Positions 34,326-43,438 of a stretch of 64,000 nt of DNA are shown here, piece by piece. Both the position numbers and the translations under genes were made by a program. Within the stretch, counting starts at the first letter, position 1. Each line of letters opens with the position of its first letter. Under the pieces are notes generated by a model that worked only from the letters and a program-made list of their open reading frames with translations, did no database searches and was not told the DNA's origin. This DNA is from Chloroflexota bacterium. GTDB taxonomy: Bacteria; Chloroflexota; Anaerolineae; Promineifilales; Promineifilaceae. Where the stretch lies: assembly GCA_017993775.1 (NCBI GenBank), contig JAGOMA010000002.1:62001-126000 (forward strand). The letters run 5' to 3'.

Positions 34326-36131
34326 TCAAGCCACAAACAAATCCACCACTTCAAATTTGGTCACGTCCACCAGACCCAAATCGGAAATGCGCAGTTCGGG
34401 AATGACCACCAGCGCCAGCAGACTGAGCTGCATGTAGGCGTTGTGCAGCGTGCAGCCGCATTCGGCCATCGCCGCCACCATGCGGGCGGCCTTCTCGGCC
34501 ACGATTTCGGCGCGCTCGTCGGACATCAGGCCGGCGATGGGCAGTTCCACCAGGGCGATTTCATGGCCGTCTTTGTAGACAACCACGCCGCCGCCCACAG
34601 CCCCCAGCCGGTTGGCCGCCAGGGCCATGTTCGCCTTGTCCGTGCCAACGACGATCATGTGGTGGCTGTCGTGGGCGACGGTGGTGGCGACGGCGCAGGG
34701 CGCGTTGAAGCCGAAGCCGTGGACAAAGCCATTGGTGACGCCGCCGGTGGCTTGATGCCGCTCCACCAGGGCGATCTGGCAAACATCTTGCGCCGAATCG
34801 CCGACGACGAAGCCGTCTTGCACGGGCAAATCGCAGGTGAGGGCGCGGGTGGGGGCCTGGTTTTCGATGACCCCGATGACGCGGGTGGGGAGTGCGGCGT
34901 GCGGAGTGCGGAGAGTGGGAGCATGGATGTCGAAGTCGGTGGGTTGCAGCTGTTTGCCGAGGTTGACGGTGTTTTTAGCGAAGGCCGGGTAATCGTAGGG
35001 TGGCAGGTCGATAGCCAGACGGCCGTTTTCCGCCACCACCTTACCACCAGCCACCACCACCTCAATCGGCAGGTCTACCAAATCGCTGCTGATGACGATG
35101 TCGGCGTAGCGGCCGGGGGTGATGGAACCGACGTCTTTTTCTACATTGAAGTGAACGGCCGTGTTCAGTGTGGCCATCTGGATGGCGGTGATAGGCTTCA
35201 GACCCTGGGCGATGGCGTGGCCCACGACACGGTTCATGTGGCCTTCGTGGACCAGCGTGCCGGAATGACTGTCGTCGGTGCAGAGGATGAAGCTGCGGCT
35301 GTCCAGGCCCATTTCGGTGATGGCTTTGACCTGCGAGGCCACATCGTACCAGGCGGAGCCGAGGCGCAGCATGGCCTTCATGCCCTGGCGCACGCGGGCG
35401 ATGGCATCCTGAACGCGGGTTCCCTCGTGGTCGTCGGCGGGACCGCCGGCCACGTAACCGTGGAAAGCGCGGCCTAAATCCGGGGAAGCGTAATGGCCGC
35501 CGATGACCTTCCCGGCTTTCATCGTTTCGGCCATTTCGGCGTGCATTTTTTCATCGCTCATAAAAACGCCGGGGAAGTTCATCATCTCGCCCAGGCCGAT
35601 GATGCCGGGCCAGGTCATGGCTTCGGCGACTTCGGCGGGGCCGATGGAGGCGCCGGGGGTTTCCAGGCCGGGAGCGCTGGGCACGCAGGAAGGCATTTGC
35701 ACGTAGACGTTGATGGGCAGTGTTTGCGCTTCGTCGTGCATCAGGCGGACGCCGGGCAGGCCGAGCACGTTGGCAATTTCGTGCGGGTCGATGAACATGC
35801 TGGTGGTGCCGTGGGGGATGACGGCGCGGGCGAATTCGGTGACGGTGACCATGCCGCTTTCGACGTGCATGTGGGCGTCGCACAGGCCGGGGATGAGGTA
35901 ACGGCCGTTGGCCTCCACCACTTCTGTCTCTTCCCCAATGGTGTGGGCGGCGTCTTCGCCCACATAGGCGATGCGGCTGTGGTAGATGGCCACGTCGGTA
36001 TGGGGAATGATTTCGCCGCTGTGGACGTTGACCCAACGGCCGTTGCGAATCACCATCGTCGCCGCTTTGCGGCCCATGGCAACATCTACTAAATCTTTGG
36101 CTGTTTCGTGCCAGGTTTGTCGGTTAGTCAT
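34326..36131 (-). CDS. ade: Adenine deaminase
   Basis: A 601-residue amidohydrolase. YLIPGLCDAHMHVESGMVT carries the HxH metal ligands near residue 86, followed by DPHEIANVLG, GHYASPDLG and CTDDSHSGTLVHEGHM (metal Asp). The C-terminal half GFGFNAPCAVATTVAHDSHHMIVVG and AECGCTLHNAYMQLSLLALVVIPELRISDLGLVDV is the adenine-deaminase-specific domain. It converts adenine to hypoxanthine plus ammonia, a purine-salvage step, and needs Mn/Fe. Residues near 405-415 (LRTPHAALPTR) are encoded by a heptamer repeat and form a loop insertion between the two domains. Start ATG 36131 has a good AGCTAAC-type site only. Confidence 0.92.
   Translation of the reverse strand: MTNRQTWHETAKDLVDVAMGRKAATMVIRNGRWVNVHSGEIIPHTDVAIYHSRIAYVGEDAAHTIGEETEVVEANGRYLIPGLCDAHMHVESGMVTVTEFARAVIPHGTTSMFIDPHEIANVLGLPGVRLMHDEAQTLPINVYVQMPSCVPSAPGLETPGASIGPAEVAEAMTWPGIIGLGEMMNFPGVFMSDEKMHAEMAETMKAGKVIGGHYASPDLGRAFHGYVAGGPADDHEGTRVQDAIARVRQGMKAMLRLGSAWYDVASQVKAITEMGLDSRSFILCTDDSHSGTLVHEGHMNRVVGHAIAQGLKPITAIQMATLNTAVHFNVEKDVGSITPGRYADIVISSDLVDLPIEVVVAGGKVVAENGRLAIDLPPYDYPAFAKNTVNLGKQLQPTDFDIHAPTLRTPHAALPTRVIGVIENQAPTRALTCDLPVQDGFVVGDSAQDVCQIALVERHQATGGVTNGFVHGFGFNAPCAVATTVAHDSHHMIVVGTDKANMALAANRLGAVGGGVVVYKDGHEIALVELPIAGLMSDERAEIVAEKAARMVAAMAECGCTLHNAYMQLSLLALVVIPELRISDLGLVDVTKFEVVDLFVA
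34888..34924. repeat. GCGGAGT heptamer tract inside ade
   Basis: Units GGGGAGT, GCGGCGT, GCGGAGT, GCGGAGA, GTGGGAG in seven-base register. It is in frame with ade and adds about 11 residues at the junction of the two domains without breaking the frame (no stop). Confidence 0.7.
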
Positions 36132-36166
36132 GGGTTAGCTCCGTTTGGAATGAGTTTTGTGATCTT

Positions 36167-39100
36167 TCAATCTGGTAATTTCTCGATTGGTTGGATTGTT
36201 GTTTTTGTTTGTTCCTGTGCTTCCGGGGCGGTCGGCAGGCATACCGTAAAGGTTGTGCCATTGCCGGGCTGGCTTTCTACCTGGATGTCGCCGTGGTGTT
36301 TTTGGACGATCTCGCGGGCAATGGAGAGGCCGAGGCCGGTTCCGGGTAAGGTAGATTGGCTGACGGCCGTTCCCCGGTAAAAACGTTCAAAAATATGCGG
36401 CAAATCGGCGGCGGCGATGCCCGTGCCGGTGTCGGCCACCGTAATGCAGATAGTCTCATGGGAACCAGGCTGTGTGCCCACACGAATGACGCCTTTCGGC
36501 GTATAGGCCAGGGCGTTTTGCAACAAGTTTTCCAAGACAACCTCAAGCTGCTCCCTGTCGCCCAAAATAGGCGGCAAATCGGGCCAAAAATGGGTCACTA
36601 TTTGCACGCCGTCTGCCTTTTCCGCTAATGACTGAATTTCGGCCGTACACTCTGCCACTATCTTGTTGACATCTTGCGGCGCTAACTGCATTTGCGTCTT
36701 GCCCATGTCCAACCGCGACAGCTGCAAGGTATCGTCTATGAGCGAATTCAGCCGGTCTACCTGCTTGCGCAGGATGGCCTCATATTGGCCACGCCGATCC
36801 TGACGGCCGCGCTGCAACAAATCCAGGTAAAGCGACAAATTGGTGATGGGTGTGCGCAGTTCGTGGGAAACATCGGAAACAAATTTAGATTTCAGGCGAT
36901 CTAGTTCTTGCAGGCGTTCGTTGGCTTTGGCCAGTTCGTGGGTGCGGGTTGCTACCCGCTGTTCCAGCGTTTCCAAGAGCATGGCCCGGCCTAAGGCGCT
37001 GGCGGCAATTTCGGACACGGCCGTTAACAAATTAATTTCCTCCCGCGTAAAGTCCCGTACTTCTCTCACGCTGACGTGCAAGACGCCGATAACCTGGGTT
37101 TGCGTTTGCAGCGGCAAAGAGATGCTCGCTCTGAGGGTTTGAGGCGGCATTTGCTCTGGCGGGAAAAGCACAAACAATGGGTCTTGCTGCACGTCTTGGG
37201 AGATGTGGGGCGCGCCCACGGCGGCCACGTGGCCCGTTATGCCATTGCCCAGACGATGCCGATTACCAATGACGTTTGCCGCATATGGCCAGCAGACCCG
37301 AAGAACCAACACGCCGTCTGGTTCTAATAAATAAATGCTGCCGAATGAGCCAGCGATAACGGCCGTGGCATGTTCAATCACTATCGGCAGTATCTCGTCT
37401 ACTGTTTGGGCCAAGCGCAGCGCGGCCGAAACCTGAGTCAGCGCTTCCAGTTCGCTGGCGCGGTGTTCTACCTCTGCAAAAAGCTGGGCATTTTTCAACG
37501 CCACCGACGCCTGAGCGGTGACCATTTCGGCCAGACGTATGTGTTCTTCCGAGAAGTAGTGGGGCACGGCGCTGTCCAACGAAAATGCGCCGATCACGCA
37601 ATTGCCATCGGTAATGGGAATGCCTAACCAACTGTTTACGTAGCTGGTGGCGGGAATCAGCTCCCAACAAGGGTCGGTCCTTGTGTCGTGAATAATCACG
37701 CTTTGCTGTTGGTCGAAAATAGGCGACAACGTCTGGTTGGTATGAATATGAAGGCTGGCTTCGGAAACGGCCGTTTCCGCTCCCCAATTCTCATAACCAT
37801 GCTGGAAATAAGTCCGGGCATAATCGCCGCTTTCATCCGGCAGTAAAATGCAAGCGCTGGATACCGGAATTAGCTGCACCAGATACTCCAGCAGCGTTTC
37901 CAAAACGCGGTCTTTATCCAAAGATTGCGTCAAACCCTCATTGATTGTGCGTAAAATAATGGCTGTCCGGTGCGCCGTCTGTTCGGCCGTATACAGGCGC
38001 GCATTTTCCAGAGCGATGGCCGCCTGGTTAGCAAACGTCTGCGCCAGTGCCACTTCGGTTGGACCATACGCCCTAACCAGCTGGTTATCAACCGTTAATA
38101 AACCTTGAACCTCCCCCTGGATGATCAATGGCGCACAAATCCAGCCGCGAACACTCATGCTGCCAACCCAATTATGAAAACGAGGATCGGCGCTGGCGTC
38201 ATCCAGGCAGATGGGCTGCCGCGTATTGCGCACCTGGGCCAGAAAAGGATCGTCAGCCAGAAAACGATGCCCTATCATGAACTCGGCTTCGGGAAATCCA
38301 TGGGCGGCTTTAATGCATAAATGATCGTTTTCCACCAACATCAGCGAAGAGGTGTTATGAGGCACAACCTTTTTGAGCTGCACCAAAATTTGCTCCAACA
38401 CATAACCAATCTCCAGCGTCGATGTCAGCGCGGACATGGTATCGCGCAAAATCTCCGCTTCTTCGCGGCGCTGACGCTCCATATTGAGTAGATCGATCTT
38501 TTTAATGATGATGCCTAACTGCTGGGCCAGGGTGAGCATCAGGCGTTCGTCGGCCTCGGTGAATCTGTCTGGGTAGATGCTTTCGACGTTGAGCACGCCG
38601 ATAGTTTGCCCCTGCACTTTCAGGGGCACGCACAATTCGGAGGTGGTGAGGGGATCGATGGGTACGTAATCTGGCTCTTTGTTGGTATATGGCACGCGGC
38701 GGACACGGCCGTTGCGCGCCACCCAACCCACAATTCCTTGTTCACAAGACACAACTTTTGGCTGAGACACAGGCGAGCGAAAATAATAGGATGCGTGCGT
38801 GCGCAAGTTGCCGGCATCATCTAGTTGTAAAATGCCAAAATTATCCGGGTACAACACATTGACTACGATGGCTGTCGTTTCCTCAAAAAGTTGGTCAATG
38901 TCCGTTGCCTCGGTGCAGGCAGTGGCTACGGCATAAAGCACATGCAGTTCGTCGAGCCGGCATTTTGTCTCCCCGTGCAGTTGGACATTACGCAGCGCCA
39001 TCGTCGCCTGATTTGCCAGCACCGCCAGTTGGTGGCCATGTTCAGGTTTGAAAAACCCTTTTTCGGTCTTGTCTAGAGCTATCAACCCCAGCACTTGCCC

Positions 39101-39916
39101 CTGGTCTAGCAGCGGCGCGCCTACCCAGGAACTAATCTGTGGCAGCTCGTTGGACATTGTTACCCAGCCAGGGAATGCGCTTGTGTCGGGAATGGTCAAC
39201 GGCCGTTGCGTGCGCACTATCTGGTGCAGATTCTCGAGTTTGTTTACATCAAACGTTAGCATATTGGCGCGTTGTTTCGACAAAAGCTGCTTCACGTCCT
39301 GATCATTGGTCTTCAAGCAAACGACTCGCGTTCTGGAACCTTCGAGCATTTGAATGGTGGCCGTGTCATACGGGATCACATAGGCAATTTGTTCCAGGAT
39401 GTCCTCAAGCGTCTGGTTGATTTCAAGTTGGGCGACAACGGGAAGTCTGGCTGAGGGATAAGGGGGAACGCTGCACGTGTCATAATCCGTGCTTAGCCCT
39501 AATAAAACGCGCCCGAGTAAGGGGGTAGCCAGATCATCCCGGCGCAAGATATCGACCGCGCTCTGAGTCAACGTACTCTGGTCACCCGCCTCCTGGTCTG
39601 GCTCCAGGATGATGACTAAAGGTAATAAGGACATGTGGGTTTGCCAGTAGGCAACGGCCGTTTCCAAAACTTCCCGTTCCCCCGGCACATGCAGCAGAAG
39701 CAAGTTGGCCGCCAGAAAATCCTCTCTGGCGAAGGCATCAGGCAGGGTTTCAACTTTATTTAAGACAAATTTTGGGGCAGGTTTAGGCTGCGGCAGACGC
39801 AGCTCTCTGGCAATGGTCTCGGTTAAAGAGTTGTCCGGGGTGACCAACAAAATTGTAAAAAGTTTTGTGAGTGGTTGCGTTTGCCCGTCAACCATTGAAT
39901 TTACCTGATTTGTCAC
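36167..39916 (-). CDS. Multi-GAF hybrid-type sensor histidine kinase (1249 residues)
   Basis: The N-terminus (~15-150) looks like a degenerate receiver (LFTILLVTPDNSLTETIARELRL) without an obvious phosphorylation Asp. Five GAF domains follow at about 165-310, 330-480, 500-650, 665-810 and 825-975, each ending in an IGVL or IGAF-like strand and an ALKNAQL-type helix. Then a coiled coil, HisKA with DVSHELRTPITNL (His near 1017) and an HATPase domain (NLLQNALAY; DTGTGI; GTGLGLSIA). It is soluble, so it senses cytoplasmic small molecules or light through GAF domains. No partner regulator is adjacent. ATG 39916 is used; ATG at residue 8 is an alternative. Confidence 0.88.
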   Translation of the reverse strand: MTNQVNSMVDGQTQPLTKLFTILLVTPDNSLTETIARELRLPQPKPAPKFVLNKVETLPDAFAREDFLAANLLLLHVPGEREVLETAVAYWQTHMSLLPLVIILEPDQEAGDQSTLTQSAVDILRRDDLATPLLGRVLLGLSTDYDTCSVPPYPSARLPVVAQLEINQTLEDILEQIAYVIPYDTATIQMLEGSRTRVVCLKTNDQDVKQLLSKQRANMLTFDVNKLENLHQIVRTQRPLTIPDTSAFPGWVTMSNELPQISSWVGAPLLDQGQVLGLIALDKTEKGFFKPEHGHQLAVLANQATMALRNVQLHGETKCRLDELHVLYAVATACTEATDIDQLFEETTAIVVNVLYPDNFGILQLDDAGNLRTHASYYFRSPVSQPKVVSCEQGIVGWVARNGRVRRVPYTNKEPDYVPIDPLTTSELCVPLKVQGQTIGVLNVESIYPDRFTEADERLMLTLAQQLGIIIKKIDLLNMERQRREEAEILRDTMSALTSTLEIGYVLEQILVQLKKVVPHNTSSLMLVENDHLCIKAAHGFPEAEFMIGHRFLADDPFLAQVRNTRQPICLDDASADPRFHNWVGSMSVRGWICAPLIIQGEVQGLLTVDNQLVRAYGPTEVALAQTFANQAAIALENARLYTAEQTAHRTAIILRTINEGLTQSLDKDRVLETLLEYLVQLIPVSSACILLPDESGDYARTYFQHGYENWGAETAVSEASLHIHTNQTLSPIFDQQQSVIIHDTRTDPCWELIPATSYVNSWLGIPITDGNCVIGAFSLDSAVPHYFSEEHIRLAEMVTAQASVALKNAQLFAEVEHRASELEALTQVSAALRLAQTVDEILPIVIEHATAVIAGSFGSIYLLEPDGVLVLRVCWPYAANVIGNRHRLGNGITGHVAAVGAPHISQDVQQDPLFVLFPPEQMPPQTLRASISLPLQTQTQVIGVLHVSVREVRDFTREEINLLTAVSEIAASALGRAMLLETLEQRVATRTHELAKANERLQELDRLKSKFVSDVSHELRTPITNLSLYLDLLQRGRQDRRGQYEAILRKQVDRLNSLIDDTLQLSRLDMGKTQMQLAPQDVNKIVAECTAEIQSLAEKADGVQIVTHFWPDLPPILGDREQLEVVLENLLQNALAYTPKGVIRVGTQPGSHETICITVADTGTGIAAADLPHIFERFYRGTAVSQSTLPGTGLGLSIAREIVQKHHGDIQVESQPGNGTTFTVCLPTAPEAQEQTKTTIQPIEKLPD

Positions 39917-39973
39917 TCGATTTTAAGCGTTACTGGTTGCCAATACAGGCAGCGCCGAACGGCCGTTTGCCAA

Positions 39974-41701
39974 TCACCCGCCGCGCTGCAAAAATGCCGC
40001 CACTTCCGTCAGAGCTACAGAAACTCGCTCAGATTGGCGGCGCTGCTTGACCTCTACCGTACCTTCCGCCAGACCGCGCGCGCCCACCGTCACCCGCCAG
40101 GGCAGGCCAATCAGGTCGGCGTCCTTAAATTTTACCCCGGCGCTGGCTTCCCGGTCATCATACAAAACAGTGATACCGGCGGCCTGGAATTCGGCATACA
40201 AACGGTCGGCCGCTGCGCGTACTTCGTCCCCTTTGCCAATGTGCATCAGGTGAACCCGATAAGGCGCGACGCTTTCCGGCCAGATGATGCCGTCGGCATC
40301 GTGGTGCAGTTCCACAATGGTCGCCAGCAGCCGGTCCAGCCCGATGCCGTAAGACCCCATGAAAATGGGTTGGGGACGGCCGTTTTCGTCCAGATAGTTC
40401 GCGCCGGTGGGCAGGCTGTAGCGCGTGCCCAGCTTAAAGCAGTGGCCCGCTTCAATGCAGCGCGCGGCCGTCAGCCGCCCGCCGCAGGTCGGGCAGCGGT
40501 GGCCGCTGTCGGCCTGGGCCACGTCGGCCATCTGGCTGATGGCAAAATCGCGCGGGTAGTTGGCCCCGGTGAAGTGGTAGCCAGCGTCGTTGGCTCCCAC
40601 CACAAAATTACCGCCCGCTTCGATGGACGGATCGGCCAGCACAAAAAGGCCGGGTTGGTCGGGCGCGGCGGCCACGGCTAACCCGACCGGCGAGGCGTAA
40701 CCCGGCTCGGCCCCGGCAGCGCGGATTTCTTCGTCGGTGGCGGCGCGAATCTGCCCGCCGCCCAGGGCATTGATCAGCTTGACTTCGTTGATGTCTAAAT
40801 CGCCGCGCACGAGAATGAAAAGGAAACGGCCGTGTGCGCTCCCTTTCGGCGTCCACCAGTAAAACACCGCCTTGACGGTCTGGCTGGTGGGCACGCCCAC
40901 AAACGCGGCCACGTCGGCGATGGTTTTGCAGTCCGGCGTCGCCAACTTCGTCAGTTCGGCCAGCTCGGCCGGTCTGTCGCCTTCGCGCACAAATTCGGCC
41001 GCTTCCACGTTGGCGGCGTAATCGCATTGTTCACAAGCAATGTAGGTGTCTTCGCCCTCAGCGTTGGGAATCACAAATTCATGCGACGTTTTGCCGCCCA
41101 TCGCCCCGGTATCCGCCTGGATGGCTACGGCCGGCGTGCCGCAGCGCTCAAAAATGTTGTAATACGCCTGGAGCATCTTCGGATAATAGGCGTCGAAGGC
41201 GTCCTCGTCGGTGTCCAGTGTGTAGGCGTCTTTCATGATGAATTCGCGCAGGCGCAGCAGCCCGCCGCGCGCCCGCGGCTCATCGCGGAATTTTTTGCTG
41301 ATGTGGTACACCATGCGCGGCAGGTCGCGGTAACTGTCAATCTCGCGCAGGCACAAATCGGTGACGATTTCTTCGTGGGTGGCGGAGAGGGCGTATTCGC
41401 GCCCGCCACCGGCCTTTACCTTCATGAGCACATCCACGGTGTCCCAACGGCCGGTGGCCTGCCACAGCGCCGCCGGGTGCAAATTGGGCATCCACATTTC
41501 CTGCCCGTCGATGGCGTCCATCTCCTCGGCCATGATTTGCCAGATATTGCGGATGACGCGGTAACCCAAAGGCATGAAGGTGTAAATGCCGGCGCCGGCC
41601 GGCCGCACAAAATTGGCCCGAATAAGCAGTTGGTGGCTGATCAGCTCGGCGTCGGCCGGAGCCTCGCGCAGGGTTTTACCGAAGGAATTGGATAGTTTCA
41701 T
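39974..41701 (-). CDS. proS: Prolyl-tRNA synthetase, bacterial type with editing insertion
   Basis: A 575-residue class II synthetase. Motif 1 (VRPAGAGIYTFMPLGYRVIRNI), motif 2 (RDEPRARGGLLRLREFIMKDAY) and motif 3 (GSYGIGLDRLLATIVE) surround the insertion domain (YbaK-like, ~225-380; the TPDCKTIADVAAFVGVPTSQTVKAVFYW segment) that removes mischarged alanine. The C-terminal anticodon-binding part follows. ATG 41701 begins MKLSNSFGKTLREAP, the family start; the open frame extends further only into the upstream gene. It lies 19 bases after a second ProRS gene on the same strand. Confidence 0.93.
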   Translation of the reverse strand: MKLSNSFGKTLREAPADAELISHQLLIRANFVRPAGAGIYTFMPLGYRVIRNIWQIMAEEMDAIDGQEMWMPNLHPAALWQATGRWDTVDVLMKVKAGGGREYALSATHEEIVTDLCLREIDSYRDLPRMVYHISKKFRDEPRARGGLLRLREFIMKDAYTLDTDEDAFDAYYPKMLQAYYNIFERCGTPAVAIQADTGAMGGKTSHEFVIPNAEGEDTYIACEQCDYAANVEAAEFVREGDRPAELAELTKLATPDCKTIADVAAFVGVPTSQTVKAVFYWWTPKGSAHGRFLFILVRGDLDINEVKLINALGGGQIRAATDEEIRAAGAEPGYASPVGLAVAAAPDQPGLFVLADPSIEAGGNFVVGANDAGYHFTGANYPRDFAISQMADVAQADSGHRCPTCGGRLTAARCIEAGHCFKLGTRYSLPTGANYLDENGRPQPIFMGSYGIGLDRLLATIVELHHDADGIIWPESVAPYRVHLMHIGKGDEVRAAADRLYAEFQAAGITVLYDDREASAGVKFKDADLIGLPWRVTVGARGLAEGTVEVKQRRQSERVSVALTEVAAFLQRGG

Positions 41702-41720
41702 AGTTTTGCAATCTGATGGT

Positions 41721-43163
41721 CTAATACGCTCGGCCGAAGATGGCGATTTTGTCGGCGGGTTGGCCGGTGTAGAAGCAGGTTCCACGGCCGTCTGGCTGGT
41801 CCAGCGGGAAGCAGCGGATGGTGGCTTTGGTTTCTTCCTTCACGCGCTGCTCGTCTTGCGGGCTGCCGGCCCACCAGGCGCGGGCAAAGCCGGTCTGGAT
41901 GGCTTCTTTGAAGTCGTCGTAGTTGCTGACGTCGTGGGTGTTGGCGTCGCGGAACTGGGTGGCGCGGTCCAGCAGGCTTTGCTGGATGTCTACCAGGAGC
42001 GCGGCGACGGTTTGGGCCAGGCCGTCTTGCGAGACAAACTGCTTGCCATCGCGGCCGGGCACGTCGCGGCGGGCCAGGGCGACGCTGTGTTTTTCCACGT
42101 CGCGCGGGCCGATTTCGATGCGGGTGGGCACACCGCGCAGTTCCCAATCGTTAAATTTGTAGCCGGGGGTCAGGTTTTCGCGGTTGTCAACGTGGACGCG
42201 GATACCGGCGTCTTCCAGTTCGGCTTTGATGCGGGCGGTGGCGGTGAGCACGGCCGTTTTCTCTTCATCCTTCTTGTAAATTGGCACAATCACGGTCTGG
42301 TAGGGCGCCAATCGCGGCGGCAAAATCAAGCCCTGGTCGTCGCCGTGGGTCATGATGATGGCCCCGATGAAGCGCGTGGACAACCCCCAGGAAGTCGTCC
42401 AGCAGTGCTGAAGCTGGTTGTTGGGGTCCAGGTATTGGATGTCGAACGCTTTGGCGAAGTTTTGCCCCAGATTGTGCGACGTGCCCGATTGCAACGCCTT
42501 GCCGTCACCCATCATCGCCTCGATGGTCAGCGTTTCGTTGGCCCCGGCAAATCGTTCAGCTTCCGACTTAACGCCACGGATAACCGGCACGGCCGCTTCG
42601 TTGATAGCAAAATCGGCGTAAACGTCCAGCATCAGGCGGGTGCGTTCTTCGGCTTCAGTGGCGGTGGCGTGGGCGGTGTGGCCTTCCTGCCAGTAAAATT
42701 CCAGCGTGCGCAGGAAAAGTTTGGTGCGCAGTTCCCAGCGCACGACGCTGTTCCACAGGTTGATCAGAATGGGCAGGTCGCGGTAGCTCTGAATCCAATT
42801 GGCGTAAGCATGGCCAATCATTGTCTCCGAGGTGGGGCGCACGACGATGGGTTCGGCCAGTTCCTGCCCGCCGCCGATGGTCACGACGGCCAATTCGGGT
42901 GCAAAACCTTCGACGTGGGCGGCCTCTTTCTGCAAAAAGCTCATGGGGATGAACATGGGAAAACCCGCGTTTTGCACGCCGGTGGCTTTGAAGCGTTTGT
43001 CGAGCGCCGCCTGGATGTTTTCCCACAGCGCCCAGCCGTAAGGTTTGACGATCATCGTGCCGCGCACGGGGCCGTAGTCGGCCATGTCCGCTTTGAGGAC
43101 AACGGCGTTGTACCATTCGTTAAAATCCTCGCTGCGAGGAATGAGTTTGTCTTTATCTGCCAT
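41721..43163 (-). CDS. proS: Prolyl-tRNA synthetase, archaeal/eukaryotic type
   Basis: A 480-residue class II synthetase without the bacterial editing insertion. The start IPRSEDFNEWYNAVVLKADMADYGPVRGTMIVKPYGWALWENIQ and the motifs GFPMFIPMSFLQKEAAHVEGF, VRPTSETMIGHAYANWI and RTKLFLRTLEFYWQEGHTAHAT are those of archaeal/eukaryotic ProRS. It includes the zinc-like C-terminal extension of that type. Both catalytic motifs 2 (NLWNSVVRWELRTKLFLRTLEF) and 3 (ATHGDDQGLILPPRLAP) are intact, so it looks functional. First gene of a two-ProRS operon behind a good promoter at 43308. Confidence 0.93.
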   Translation of the reverse strand: MADKDKLIPRSEDFNEWYNAVVLKADMADYGPVRGTMIVKPYGWALWENIQAALDKRFKATGVQNAGFPMFIPMSFLQKEAAHVEGFAPELAVVTIGGGQELAEPIVVRPTSETMIGHAYANWIQSYRDLPILINLWNSVVRWELRTKLFLRTLEFYWQEGHTAHATATEAEERTRLMLDVYADFAINEAAVPVIRGVKSEAERFAGANETLTIEAMMGDGKALQSGTSHNLGQNFAKAFDIQYLDPNNQLQHCWTTSWGLSTRFIGAIIMTHGDDQGLILPPRLAPYQTVIVPIYKKDEEKTAVLTATARIKAELEDAGIRVHVDNRENLTPGYKFNDWELRGVPTRIEIGPRDVEKHSVALARRDVPGRDGKQFVSQDGLAQTVAALLVDIQQSLLDRATQFRDANTHDVSNYDDFKEAIQTGFARAWWAGSPQDEQRVKEETKATIRCFPLDQPDGRGTCFYTGQPADKIAIFGRAY

Positions 43164-43184
43164 GTGGTTGAATGCCTCGTAAGA

Positions 43185-43212
43185 AGTTGGTAGTTGGGGG
43201 CTGATAGTTGGG
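43185..43212. repeat. AGTTGGG heptamer tract in the proS leader
   Basis: AGTTGGT, AGTTGGG, GGCTGAT, AGTTGGG in seven-base register on the + strand. It lies within the 5' untranslated leader of the proS operon. Confidence 0.7.
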
Positions 43213-43307
43213 CGTTTTTCGGCAAAGAGGTGGGCTTTTGTGTCTGATTACCGGACGATTGGACCACTCGATTTATTGACTTCTCGACTATTAACCCGCA
43301 AAGGTTG

Positions 43308-43336
43308 AGTATAACAGTCTCCAAATAGGGCGTCAA
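43308..43336 (-). promoter_or_regulatory. Promoter of the proS operon
   Basis: On the minus strand: TTGACG (43336-43331), 17 bases, then TGT preceding TATACT (43313-43308). It has a near-consensus -35, optimal spacing and an extended -10. Transcription would begin near 43301 and leave a leader of about 138 bases before ATG 43163. Confidence 0.75.
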
Positions 43337-43438
43337 AGCAGTTTGGCAACGGCCGTTTCTTCCTTTATCATGCCAGACAACCAAGTGCTTCCGGGGACGG
43401 CGTGTCCTGCGCGTGCCCCACGGCGAAGGAGAAATGAG

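Noticed and set aside
41586..43193. A 535-codon open frame on + opposite the two ProRS genes
   Set aside because: It is antisense to two clearly conserved synthetases, has no ribosome site, and its sequence shows no family motifs; long open frames opposite GC-rich genes are expected.
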